Shown here piece after piece: positions 1 to 6,423 of a stretch of 8,383 nucleotides of DNA. The DNA is taken from positions 1 through 8,383 of the forward strand of contig MWAR01000602.1 of NCBI GenBank assembly GCA_002068715.1, written 5' to 3'. The position numbers and the translations under genes were made by a program. The notes under the pieces were generated by a model. It had not been told where the DNA came from. It saw only the letters and a list, made by a program, of their open reading frames with translations, and made no database searches. Within the stretch, counting starts at the first letter, position 1, and each line of letters starts with the position of its first letter. This stretch comes from a bacterium ADurb.Bin374 (GTDB lineage Bacteria > Riflebacteria > Ozemobacteria > Ozemobacterales > Ozemobacteraceae).

Positions 1-461
1 CTCGTACGGTGGTAGGTGCCGCGGGAGTTGATCACGATGAGGCCGCTTCGCAGGACGTCTGGCGGAAGCCCCTTCGCCTCGAGCTCTTTCGAAGCTTCGG
101 GATTGCGTTTCCAGGTGACGCGGGTCTTGATCTTTCCATCGCGGATCAGCGGAGGGACGGCGGAATCCTTCCCTTCGAGGCGGGACATGTCGATGTCGAC
201 GCTTCCCTCGTCGCTTTTGGAGATCAGCTTGTAGAAAGCGTTCTCTGGGTCGTTCATCCGGCTCTTGATCGTGAACAGAGCCTCTTCGACGCCGGCCTCG
301 GCCAGAAGCAGCGCGCAGGTGCTGTCCACGTAATTCTCGGTCAGATGGACCTCGCCCCGCATGAAATGGATCATGCCGTAGACGATGATGCTGATCACGA
401 CGATCGTCGCGATCGTAAAGAACAATGCAAGTCCCGAGCGGCGCACCGGTCGACGGATCAT
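1..461 (-). CDS. PilX-like type IV pilus assembly (minor pilin-like) protein, N-terminal part; runs off the left edge
   Basis: The reading frame is open from the ATG at 461-459 to the left edge, giving 153 residues without a stop; the C-terminus lies outside. A basic start (MIRRPVRRSG) is followed by one hydrophobic segment at about residues 11-32. A helix then carries the motif CALLLAEAGVEEAL (49-62), which is typical of PilX N-terminal proteins and of related GspK-like pseudopilins. G10 followed by L11 could be a prepilin peptidase site, but the usual Glu at +5 is missing, as is common in PilX-type proteins. Family knowledge places it in the inner membrane, with the C-terminal part in the periplasm or at the pilus tip. 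The start is fixed by a perfect AGGAGGT (468-474) 6 nt upstream. It is separated by 117 nt from the preceding minus-strand gene and has its own candidate promoter. Pilus-assembly class is fairly sure; the exact subunit is not. Confidence 0.72.
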   Translation of the reverse strand, partial: MIRRPVRRSGLALFFTIATIVVISIIVYGMIHFMRGEVHLTENYVDSTCALLLAEAGVEEALFTIKSRMNDPENAFYKLISKSDEGSVDIDMSRLEGKDSAVPPLIRDGKIKTRVTWKRNPEASKELEAKGLPPDVLRSGLIVINSRGTYHRT

Positions 462-476
462 GGCACTACCTCCTGG

Positions 477-496
477 CGGGGTGTGAAGAGACCCCG
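477..496 (-). promoter_or_regulatory. Leader hairpin just upstream of the pilin-gene SD
   Basis: In the minus-strand leader a perfect 6-bp inverted repeat, CGGGGT/ACCCCG with an 8-nt loop, ends 2 nt before the AGGAGGT ribosome binding site (468-474). It lies wholly inside the predicted transcript leader. Its position could affect ribosome access, but the stem is short and its function is an inference. Confidence 0.4.
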
Positions 497-504
497 TACA
501 CTTC

Positions 505-534
505 ATTTTACCAGCCACAGAGCGCCTCCCGCAA
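505..534 (-). promoter_or_regulatory. Sigma-70-type promoter for the PilX-like gene
   Basis: On the minus strand, TTGCGG (529-534) and TAAAAT (505-510) are separated by 18 bp, and a TGG directly before the -10 makes an extended -10. Transcription would start near 498, leaving a leader of about 37 nt before the ATG at 461. This gives the pilin gene its own promoter in the 117-nt gap behind the CsgG-like gene. Confidence 0.55.
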
Positions 535-578
535 TACGATCCGGGAAACGTTATTGCAACGAGATCTCCGGAAAAAGC

Positions 579-1493
579 TCACGGGGCCTCGAAGGAAACA
601 ATGTCTCCTTCCGAAGCTGTCACACCCGGCGGAACCGTCGCCATCGAGCCATCGGGCTGCACGTCGACGACCCGGACGGTCCCGAGCTCTTTCTTCGAAC
701 TCCAGACAACCACGCCGGCGCGGTTGCGTATCTCGGTCACGCCGTACAGCGTGCCTTCCCGGCCTTCCGCGAGGCCGCTCGAGGTCCCCATGTCGATGAC
801 GATGCCGTCCGGGCTGACCGCCTGCACCCGCGCCTCCAGCCGGAACAGGCCGTTCAGACGCGACATCACCCGGTCGAGCGCTTTTCTCGTGGCTTGGCCG
901 ATCATCGACGCGTCGAACTCGGAGGAACCAAGCTTCAGCGCCGCGCCGAGGGCCTTTTTCAGGTCGCCGGCGAGAAGAACCGCGCCGGTCTTGTCGTGGC
1001 GGGCTTCTACATTGTCGGAAAACATCAACCGGCCGTTCTTCAGGTCGATCACTTCGACGCTGAGACGCACATACGCCGTGACCTTCGTGTGCATGAAGCC
1101 ACCAGCCAGCTTGCCCAGTGTCCCAAGGCCGGTGTCCCGCTGGAAATGGCCGAAATCCAGCACTTTCCCACGAAGGATGTAATCGGCACCCTGAAAGCCG
1201 CCTTTGGCCTGGATCGTCGACACATCGAAAAATCCGTCCTGCGCTAGGTTGAGTTCGTCTTTCATCGCAGACAACTCTTCCCGTTCGACGACGATCACCT
1301 TTCCGGCCTGCATCAGCCTCTGTCTCAGCATCTGGGCCAGACCCGGACCTATCGGATAACTGGAATCGAACCCCGACGGGTTTGTAAACGGAAGGACGGC
1401 AATCCGCGGCCGAGCCTCGGCCTGGACGGCGATCAAGAGGCTGATTCCGGCCACCAGGAGAATCATACGCGCAATCCGACGATACATTCTCAT
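579..1493 (-). CDS. Exported CsgG/FlgO-like protein with a FlgT-C-like tail
   Basis: A 304-residue protein with a Sec signal peptide (basic MRMYRRIARM, hydrophobic 11-24, likely cleavage after AEA at 27). Residues 29-215 have the CsgG/FlgO-type pattern: RIAVLPF near the start, an ALPHA helix with MLRQRL, VIVVEREEL, and GADYILRGKVLDFG (102-115) followed by a strand with LSVEVIDLKNG. Residues 218-304 resemble the FlgT C-terminal beta domain (AVSPDGIVIDMGTSSGL, EGREGTLYGV, final SEGDIVSFE). There is no lipobox cysteine, so it is probably periplasmic or peripheral to the outer membrane, not a CsgG lipoprotein pore. The ATG at 1493 overlaps the upstream GNAT stop in ATGA and has AGGGAG (1499-1504) 5 nt before it. 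It is the last gene of the operon. Family relation is fairly good; the role is unknown, and no flagellar or curli gene is nearby in this window. Confidence 0.75.
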   Translation of the reverse strand: MRMYRRIARMILLVAGISLLIAVQAEARPRIAVLPFTNPSGFDSSYPIGPGLAQMLRQRLMQAGKVIVVEREELSAMKDELNLAQDGFFDVSTIQAKGGFQGADYILRGKVLDFGHFQRDTGLGTLGKLAGGFMHTKVTAYVRLSVEVIDLKNGRLMFSDNVEARHDKTGAVLLAGDLKKALGAALKLGSSEFDASMIGQATRKALDRVMSRLNGLFRLEARVQAVSPDGIVIDMGTSSGLAEGREGTLYGVTEIRNRAGVVVWSSKKELGTVRVVDVQPDGSMATVPPGVTASEGDIVSFEAP

Positions 1494-1984
1494 TCAGTCT
1501 CCCTGGATCCGAGATTTTTCCTCAACAACTGCCGGTGACGCCCCGGCCCGAAATGATCGGCGAGGAACTCCACGTTCTCACAACCGAGTTTCGAGAGATA
1601 CAACCCCAGTGCAGGCTGGTTTTCCGGGTCCACAGTCAGTTCGAGACTTTTCACACCTCTGGCGGCCAGCGACTCGATAATCGCGTGCATCAGCATGAAA
1701 CCGACGCCCCGCCGGCGCCAGGAACGCGTCACGGCAAGACTGAAAAGAAACGCCCGCGCCTCCCCCGCACGCCCGATGACGATAGCCTCGCCGACGATGC
1801 CGTCGTCCGGGTGACGGGCGACCCACACCTCACCGGCCCGAGCCATGAGAGCGATATTGGGCGCCGTCTGAGCATCGTCCGGGAAAGCTTCCCGTTCGAG
1901 CGCCGAAACGCCCATCAGCCCGGCCCAGTCATCAGATCTGAGCCGGTCAACATTCACGATAGGCAAAGATCCCATGCGTGTCAT
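1490..1984 (-). CDS. GNAT-family N-acetyltransferase (RimI-like)
   Basis: A 164-residue protein of standard single-domain GNAT length. The acetyl-CoA-binding motif A is clear: the strand SLAVTRSWRRRGVGFML (82-98) includes RRRGVG, the R-x-x-G-x-G/A pyrophosphate loop, followed by a helix. Motif B follows as SLELTVDPENQPALGLYLSKLGCE, with the Asn and Tyr seen in RimI-like enzymes. It should transfer an acetyl group from acetyl-CoA to an amine in the cytosol; the substrate cannot be read. An in-frame extension upstream to 2215 is possible but lies antiparallel in frame over the propeller gene and shows no protein-like pattern. The ATG at 1984 is preferred because it overlaps the propeller stop (TGATG), with GGAAG (1989-1993) 4 nt upstream. 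It overlaps the next gene by ATGA. The context suggests coupled translation with a propeller and an exported protein, an unusual partnership for a RimI-like enzyme. Confidence 0.85.
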   Translation of the reverse strand: MTRMGSLPIVNVDRLRSDDWAGLMGVSALEREAFPDDAQTAPNIALMARAGEVWVARHPDDGIVGEAIVIGRAGEARAFLFSLAVTRSWRRRGVGFMLMHAIIESLAARGVKSLELTVDPENQPALGLYLSKLGCENVEFLADHFGPGRHRQLLRKNLGSRETE

Positions 1985-3942
1985 CAGACTTCCAGAAAAC
2001 CGACCGCGGAAGGCATAACCCGGTCTTCGGCTCCGGGTGCATATTTTCCGAACCCACTCTCGCCGAGAACGTAAACGCTTCCGTCGGTCCGGCAGGGGAG
2101 CACCTGGAGAATTTTGTCTGGGAACGTCGTCCTGGCCTGGATCCGGCCATCGGGCGCGATGAGGACCAGTTCGTCGATTCCAGTGGCAATCACAGCCCCC
2201 TGCCTGTTCAGGCACATGTCGGAAACGCCACCGGTCAGGGGAAGGCGTATCCGCGTTCCGTCACCGCTCCGAAGGATCGTGACTCCGTCGCCGGCGGCGC
2301 CGCCGATGAACATAGTGTCCTCGATCCTGTGGATGACGACCTGCTTCGCCCCGCCCTCGACATTCGCCCGGCGAAGGACATCGGCCTTTTCGCCAATCAC
2401 CAGCACATCTCCGTTCCGGAGACCTGCGACGAGCTCTTTGCCGGACGCATCCATCCGTTGGAACACCGGCTCGGCGGAAAGTTCTATCTCATTTACAATA
2501 TTTCCTTCAGTATCTACGGCGACAACCCGGTTTTTTCCAACGAGCCTGGCAAGATGTTCGGAACCGAGAAGAGCGACGGTCGCGCCCCCGGTCTCGATGG
2601 TCCTGGCGGGCTGTCCGGGATGCCTGTGGTACTGGACCGCGCCCTTTTCATCGAGAAGCAGAAGGGCCCCGGATGCGAACAGGTGAGCCGCGCAGAAGTT
2701 TCCGAAAAAGCGGCATGCCTCGCTTCCGTCGCCACGGAAGCCGACGACACCGTTCTTTCCGACCGCGATGGCGAGATCCGCGGCGGCCGCGACGGCGATA
2801 TCGGCCACATCGCCCGCGGGAAGACGCGCAGTCCAGATTTCGTCCCCGACGTCGTTCCGGCAGTGAAGGGTGTCACGGCCGTCCCATACCAGGGCATACT
2901 CGATCTGGTCGGCGCCGAGCCAGGTGCGGACGAGCGGCTTCCGCGACGTGCCGGCACCGCCGGCAAGATCGATCTGCCAGACCTTCCGGAAGGCGGGAAG
3001 GCTCGCCCCGTCCGCGGAAGATGGCGGTTCCACGTCCAGGAACTCGAGGCGGCTGAAGTCGCGGGAAGCCGTCGAGACCAGGCAGCCGACCCGGCCCTCC
3101 GGCGTCGCATACCAGATCGTCTGGCCGTCGCTCGTCAGCCGGGCACGGAACAGAGGCTCCTGAAATCGGTGTTCCCAGGAAGGCTGCCCCTCGACGTTGA
3201 GAATGGTCAGCAAACCATCTCTCGAGTAAAGAAGCGTCTGCTTCGTCTGATCGGCGTAGGAGACCCCCGAGAAATCGGCATTCAGTTTCCCTTTCCAGAT
3301 GCCGATGCTTCTCACGCAGTTGATGCAGAAAATGCACTGGCCGCGGTCGAGCGCGACCGTGACCTGGCCGTCGGCGCTGACGGCGATATCCTGGATCGGG
3401 TCGAGGCCCATGAATGCGTCGTAGGGCCGGCCGTCCATCGCGACGGCCTGAAGGCCTTCGCCGAGTTCGTTCCGGCAGGCAAACGCGACGGTCTGACCGC
3501 TCGCCGAGATGTCGAGAGCGGCCGGAACCTTGAGAAGATTCCGATAGGTCCAGCGAACGCGGCCATGTCTGTCTGCCAGAACAACGGTCGGCTCACGCGT
3601 CACGAGAACGATGTACTGCCCGTCGGCGCTGATGAGCCCGTATACCGCCGCCGTCGGACGTTTTTTCCATTGAATCTGGCCTCTGGCATCGATCAGCAGG
3701 GAGTTGCCGCTGTCGTCGACCGCCAGAACGTCGAGGGTATCGGCAAGGCTGATCGTGCGCATGGCCGCCCCGACGAAGGTGCGCCACACTTCCTGCCCGG
3801 CGTGGTCGAGCAGGACGACATGCCCCGATACGGTCAGGGCCGCCAAAGCCTTGCGCTCGCTCGTGGCCTGCATCATACGGATCATGCCGAGCTGCTTCTG
3901 CCACAGTTCCTGATATCCAGCCCGACCTGTCGTACCCGTCAT
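1984..3942 (-). CDS. Cytosolic beta-propeller (WD40/PQQ-like repeat) protein
   Basis: A 652-residue protein made of repeated blade-like units such as HVVLLDHAGQEVWRT, SLLIDARGQIQWKK, VVLADRHGRVRWTY and LVLIAPDGRIQART, i.e. strand, D-x-x-G-turn, strand with Trp. These are typical of PQQ/WD40-like propellers. The blades fall into two halves, about 12-300 and 317-640, joined by a Pro/Ser-rich linker (303-316), so two propellers are likely. No signal peptide or membrane segment is visible, so it should be cytosolic and act as a protein-binding scaffold. Residues 203-209 hold a CxxCxxC motif (CIFCINC). The frame is open further upstream (ATG at 3978, 3996, 4038 and beyond). The start at 3942 is chosen because AGGAAG (3949-3954) lies 6 nt upstream and the likely promoter places transcription start near 3973. 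It is the first gene of the operon and its stop overlaps the GNAT start. Partners and function are unknown. Confidence 0.8.
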   Translation of the reverse strand: MTGTTGRAGYQELWQKQLGMIRMMQATSERKALAALTVSGHVVLLDHAGQEVWRTFVGAAMRTISLADTLDVLAVDDSGNSLLIDARGQIQWKKRPTAAVYGLISADGQYIVLVTREPTVVLADRHGRVRWTYRNLLKVPAALDISASGQTVAFACRNELGEGLQAVAMDGRPYDAFMGLDPIQDIAVSADGQVTVALDRGQCIFCINCVRSIGIWKGKLNADFSGVSYADQTKQTLLYSRDGLLTILNVEGQPSWEHRFQEPLFRARLTSDGQTIWYATPEGRVGCLVSTASRDFSRLEFLDVEPPSSADGASLPAFRKVWQIDLAGGAGTSRKPLVRTWLGADQIEYALVWDGRDTLHCRNDVGDEIWTARLPAGDVADIAVAAAADLAIAVGKNGVVGFRGDGSEACRFFGNFCAAHLFASGALLLLDEKGAVQYHRHPGQPARTIETGGATVALLGSEHLARLVGKNRVVAVDTEGNIVNEIELSAEPVFQRMDASGKELVAGLRNGDVLVIGEKADVLRRANVEGGAKQVVIHRIEDTMFIGGAAGDGVTILRSGDGTRIRLPLTGGVSDMCLNRQGAVIATGIDELVLIAPDGRIQARTTFPDKILQVLPCRTDGSVYVLGESGFGKYAPGAEDRVMPSAVGFLEV

Positions 3943-3948
3943 CGCCGA

Positions 3949-3954
3949 CTTCCT
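3949..3954 (-). promoter_or_regulatory. Ribosome binding site deciding the propeller-gene start
   Basis: AGGAAG on the minus strand lies 6 nt from the ATG at 3942. The competing ATG at 3978 also has an SD-like AGGGA (3986-3990), but that start would lie upstream of the transcription start predicted from the -10 at 3980-3985. Confidence 0.55.
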
Positions 3955-3979
3955 ATCCCCCAAGAATCCAATTTTCATC

Positions 3980-4008
3980 AGTGTATCCCTGTTCATTCCC
4001 GGGGGCAA
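3980..4008 (-). promoter_or_regulatory. Sigma-70-type promoter of the propeller/GNAT/CsgG operon
   Basis: On the minus strand, TTGCCC (4003-4008) and TACACT (3980-3985) are separated by exactly 17 bp, each matching four of six consensus bases. Transcription would begin near 3973, giving a leader of about 30 nt before the ATG at 3942. It faces away from the promoter of the 4094 gene. Confidence 0.5.
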
Positions 4009-4037
4009 GGGCGAAATGCGGAATGAAACCTTCTCCA

Positions 4038-4046
4038 TGCTATACT
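4038..4046 (+). promoter_or_regulatory. Extended -10 promoter for the exported nuclease-like gene
   Basis: TGCTATACT is an extended -10 element (TG, one base, then TATACT with five of six consensus bases). No good -35 is visible (the 17-bp position holds GCGGAA), which extended -10 promoters tolerate. Start of transcription near 4053 gives a leader of about 40 nt before the ATG at 4094. Confidence 0.5.
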
Positions 4047-4078
4047 GAAGACCGCGCACTCGCGGATCACTCATGACA

Positions 4079-4084
4079 GAGGAG
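4079..4084 (+). promoter_or_regulatory. Ribosome binding site deciding the start at 4094
   Basis: GAGGAG lies 9 nt before the ATG at 4094. It lies downstream of the alternative in-frame ATG at 4073 and so excludes that one; 4094 also begins directly with a signal peptide. Confidence 0.65.
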
Positions 4085-4093
4085 ACGTCGCAC

Positions 4094-5473
4094 ATGCCTT
4101 TCAGCCGGTTTTTCCCAAGCAGGTCGTCGCTCATCGCATTTTTATATATTGTATTGTATATCGCTCGGATCGGTCCCGCCGATGCCGGGATCGATTACCG
4201 CATATCGACGGTCAACGGCACCTGGCTGATGAACATGACGACAACGCTGATCCAGGGCGAAATCAACGGAAAACCGGAAGTCGTCTGCCTTCCACGGATC
4301 GAGTTCACATCCGAGTTCGACCGCGACGAGTTCAAGCAGCGGTTGAAAGCGGGCATCAGGAAGCAGGACGTCGTATTCCATATATACCACGATGAATTGA
4401 ACAAGCCGATCAGATCGGGAAACGTCCTGTTCGCCTCGGATATCTACCTCAAAACCCTCAAGATGAGCTACTTCGCCACGCTGCGGTCCTGGGGATACAA
4501 GTTCAAGGTCAGCCGGCAGCCGCCGTTCGAGGACCGCGCCTACGTCCAGGAAGTCCAGTCGCAGGGTCTTCTGGAAATGTCCGCCGCCCTGAAAGACGGC
4601 CAGGGCAATGCCCCGAAAGCGCCGGGCGCCGCGAAAACGAGCGCCGGAACTTCTGGAAGCGGCGGAGGCGGCATGATGTCGATCGCACATCTTCTGCCGG
4701 AGGGGTATCTGCCGCCAGAAGTCCGAAAAATGAAGAAAGAGCTCGACCGCAAGCTCAGGGAGATCAAGACCCGCCCCTTCAAGGCGGAGGTGATCAGCGT
4801 CGATCCTGTCCGTTGGGCAGGCGGCCGCATGGGCAGGCTCCTGCCGGACGGCACGGCGACATCGTGCACCATCGAGGGACGAGCCGTCGCGATTCGCCTT
4901 CCCGCTCCGCCCTCGAGTACGCAACTGAAGCCGGAGGCCTGCGCCGCGCTCGCTTCGCAGGCGTGTGAATTCATTCTCCAGCGCGACACGAACGGGCGCG
5001 AGATCTTCCGGGACGGGGCGTATATTCTTGCCGACCTGTATCTGACCGACCTCGGCCTCACCTGGAACGACTGGCTCGAGAGCCAGGGAGTCACTCCCCC
5101 GCCTCCCGTCTCCGACCCGACCTATGCCACCGCTCCGATTCAGTTGAAAATTCAGGTGGCGAACGGCATCTGGATGGGACTCAAAGCGCCGGCCCTCGGG
5201 GCGATGAAGTTCGACGCGCCGATTCCCGAAGGCTTGTCGGCGGCGGAAATCATCCGCATTCCCCCTGCGGAACAGCCCATCAGGGACTTCACATCTTTTT
5301 CGGCAAAACTGGCCATCGACGCCCCGGTGCACGCCCCCGTCAATGTCACCCTTCTTTTCTTCCCGGACGGCTCCCCATACGAGGAAATGGGGCAAAAGCG
5401 GGCCCAGCGCATCTTTTTTCCGAAAAAGCAGGCCACCCTGCTCATGCTCATGAATGCGGCGAACAAGCCTTAA
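4094..5473 (+). CDS. Exported protein with two degenerate SNase-like modules
   Basis: A 459-residue protein with a signal peptide (hydrophobic 13-25, likely cleavage after ADA at 31). I do not recognise it as a named family. Two related modules are visible: A at about 32-140 and B at about 231-335. Their cores, 93-135 and 291-333, align without gaps with 10 of 43 residues identical, including F-x4-D and D-x-YL-x2-L ... L-x-S-x-G. Module B shows staphylococcal-nuclease (SNase)-like marks: AIRLPAP (266-272), PEACAAL (280-286), DTNGRE (298-303, like DxYGR) and NDWLESQG (325-332, like the NxxLxxxG end of the fold). The usual acidic DxPE residues are absent, and module A has lost both arginines, so catalysis is doubtful. 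A Gly/Ser/Ala-rich linker (168-195) and a charged helix (209-226) join the modules. Residues 349-459 form a separate strand-rich domain. It has its own promoter and is divergent from the propeller operon. The SNase reading is an inference; export is fairly sure. Confidence 0.7.
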   Translation: MPFSRFFPSRSSLIAFLYIVLYIARIGPADAGIDYRISTVNGTWLMNMTTTLIQGEINGKPEVVCLPRIEFTSEFDRDEFKQRLKAGIRKQDVVFHIYHDELNKPIRSGNVLFASDIYLKTLKMSYFATLRSWGYKFKVSRQPPFEDRAYVQEVQSQGLLEMSAALKDGQGNAPKAPGAAKTSAGTSGSGGGGMMSIAHLLPEGYLPPEVRKMKKELDRKLREIKTRPFKAEVISVDPVRWAGGRMGRLLPDGTATSCTIEGRAVAIRLPAPPSSTQLKPEACAALASQACEFILQRDTNGREIFRDGAYILADLYLTDLGLTWNDWLESQGVTPPPPVSDPTYATAPIQLKIQVANGIWMGLKAPALGAMKFDAPIPEGLSAAEIIRIPPAEQPIRDFTSFSAKLAIDAPVHAPVNVTLLFFPDGSPYEEMGQKRAQRIFFPKKQATLLMLMNAANKP

Positions 5474-5492
5474 CCTGAAGCCGGTCGGCCGT

Positions 5493-5517
5493 AAAAAATC
5501 AGCTTCCGGCAGGAAGC
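5493..5517 (-). terminator. Intrinsic terminator acting on the minus strand
   Basis: Read on the minus strand, GCTTCC-TGCC-GGAAGC (5517-5502) is a perfect 6-bp stem with a tetraloop, followed by TGATTTTTT (T6 at 5498-5493). Read on the plus strand the stem is followed only by CTTGTC, so it is weak for the 4094 gene. Both flanking genes are on the plus strand. Confidence 0.45.
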
Positions 5518-5518
5518 C

Positions 5519-5547
5519 TTGTCACCCCCCGTTCCAATTCTTATAAT
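5519..5547 (+). promoter_or_regulatory. Strong sigma-70-type promoter for the glycine-zipper gene
   Basis: TTGTCA (5519-5524) and a perfect TATAAT (5542-5547) are separated by exactly 17 bp. Transcription should start near 5554, about 39 nt before the ATG at 5593, which rules out the in-frame ATG at 5548. This is the closest match to consensus in the window and suggests high expression. Confidence 0.75.
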
Positions 5548-5592
5548 TTGTACATTCTTTCTACGAAAATCATGTGCGAAGCGAGGTGCCTT

Positions 5593-6342
5593 ATGAACAG
5601 CATCGCCTTACGACGTCAGACGTCGATTCATCTTCTGGTCATCCTGTCATTCGTCTGTTCATTGTTCGTCATGCCGGCTCCGGCGAACGCCGGGGTTCTC
5701 TCCAAGGTCTGGTCATTCGTCAGACCTGCCGTGAAGATCGCCGGCCATGTCGGCGGTGCTATTGCAGGCGCCACGATGGCCTCGGCGATCGTTCCTCCGC
5801 TCGGCACGATCGTGGGCGGCGTCGCCGGCTGGATCGTCGGCGGCATGGTCGCCGACTACGGAAGCGCGAGTCTTTCCAATCTCACAGCAGTCGCGGCAGG
5901 CGTGGCCGGCGCTATCGCCCTCGGGCCGAGCGCCATCGGCATCGTCGGTGGCTTCCTCCTTGGCGGCTTGGTCGGCAAACTGGCGTTCAGCCTGCTGAAA
6001 AAGGCTGACTGCGAAGTGACGGGCGGGGTTCTCCTCAACCAGGCACAGGCTGCACAGGCACCTTCCATGTCAGTGTCTTCCCAGGTCGGCGAGGTGAAGA
6101 GCGAGATGAACAACGGCATGCAGAAGGTCGTGAACACCGTGAAGGAAAAGGTGAACATCGTCACCGACAAGGCGAAGGACACCAAGGCGAACTTGATCCG
6201 GGAAGCCCAGGAAAAGTATGAACAGGCGTCGAAGGCCTATCGAGAGGCAGTCGAGAAGGCTCAGGGCTCCGAGGTCGTCAGAAAGGCCAAGCAGGTCATG
6301 GATGCCGCCAAAAACGGTCTCCAGCAGCTTCTGCGCAAATAA
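5593..6342 (+). CDS. Exported glycine-zipper protein with amphipathic helical tail
   Basis: A 249-residue protein with a clear Sec signal peptide (hydrophobic 12-27, cleavage likely after ANA at 33). Residues 42-137 are hydrophobic and rich in Gly/Ala with repeated small-residue spacing, for example GGAIAGA (54-60), GGVAGWIVGG (75-84) and GGFLLGGLVG (119-128). This is the glycine-zipper pattern of closely packed membrane helices. Residues 165-247 form long charged amphipathic helices with Lys/Glu and hydrophobic residues in heptad-like or 11-mer spacing, such as KEKVNIVTDKAKDTKANL. This resembles apolipoprotein or LEA-like lipid- or surface-binding helices. One cysteine (C140) sits between the two parts. 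It probably associates with the envelope, perhaps as an oligomer. The start is set by GAGGTG (5583-5588) and by the promoter. I do not recognise a named family; composition-biased segments make distant similarity hard to trust. Confidence 0.75.
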   Translation: MNSIALRRQTSIHLLVILSFVCSLFVMPAPANAGVLSKVWSFVRPAVKIAGHVGGAIAGATMASAIVPPLGTIVGGVAGWIVGGMVADYGSASLSNLTAVAAGVAGAIALGPSAIGIVGGFLLGGLVGKLAFSLLKKADCEVTGGVLLNQAQAAQAPSMSVSSQVGEVKSEMNNGMQKVVNTVKEKVNIVTDKAKDTKANLIREAQEKYEQASKAYREAVEKAQGSEVVRKAKQVMDAAKNGLQQLLRK

Positions 6343-6356
6343 CCCGTCATTCCGGA

Positions 6357-6395
6357 AAGCGGGGCCGAAGAATTCTTCGGCCCCGCTTGTTGTTT
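6357..6395 (+). terminator. Strong intrinsic terminator after the glycine-zipper gene
   Basis: A perfect 32-bp palindrome (6357-6388) can fold into a 14-bp GC-rich stem with an AATT loop, starting 14 nt after the stop codon. It is followed by GTTGTTT (6389-6395). The A-rich side is short, so it mainly serves the plus strand, though the palindrome could also stop transcription coming from the minus-strand gene at 6553. Confidence 0.8.
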
Positions 6396-6423
6396 CACCG
6401 AACTTTTTTCGAACGCACCATTT

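Noticed and set aside
9..1247. A 412-codon open frame on the plus strand over the pilin-like and CsgG-like genes
   Set aside because: It crosses two well-supported minus-strand genes and their intergenic promoter, and has no SD or recognisable domain.
1985..2215. N-terminal extension of the GNAT gene
   Set aside because: The extra 77 residues are Arg/Pro/Gly-rich noise from another frame of the propeller gene. The ATG at 1984 has an SD and a coupled overlap.
1978..4026. A 682-codon open frame on the plus strand across the propeller gene
   Set aside because: It is antisense to a gene with clear propeller repeats, promoter and SD. Its own translation is rich in Arg, Pro and Gly with no domain pattern, as expected for a shadow frame in GC-rich DNA.
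6357..6388. The 32-bp perfect palindrome as a site-specific recombination or restriction-related site
   Set aside because: It lies 14 nt after a stop codon and is followed by a T-rich stretch, which is fully explained by an intrinsic terminator.
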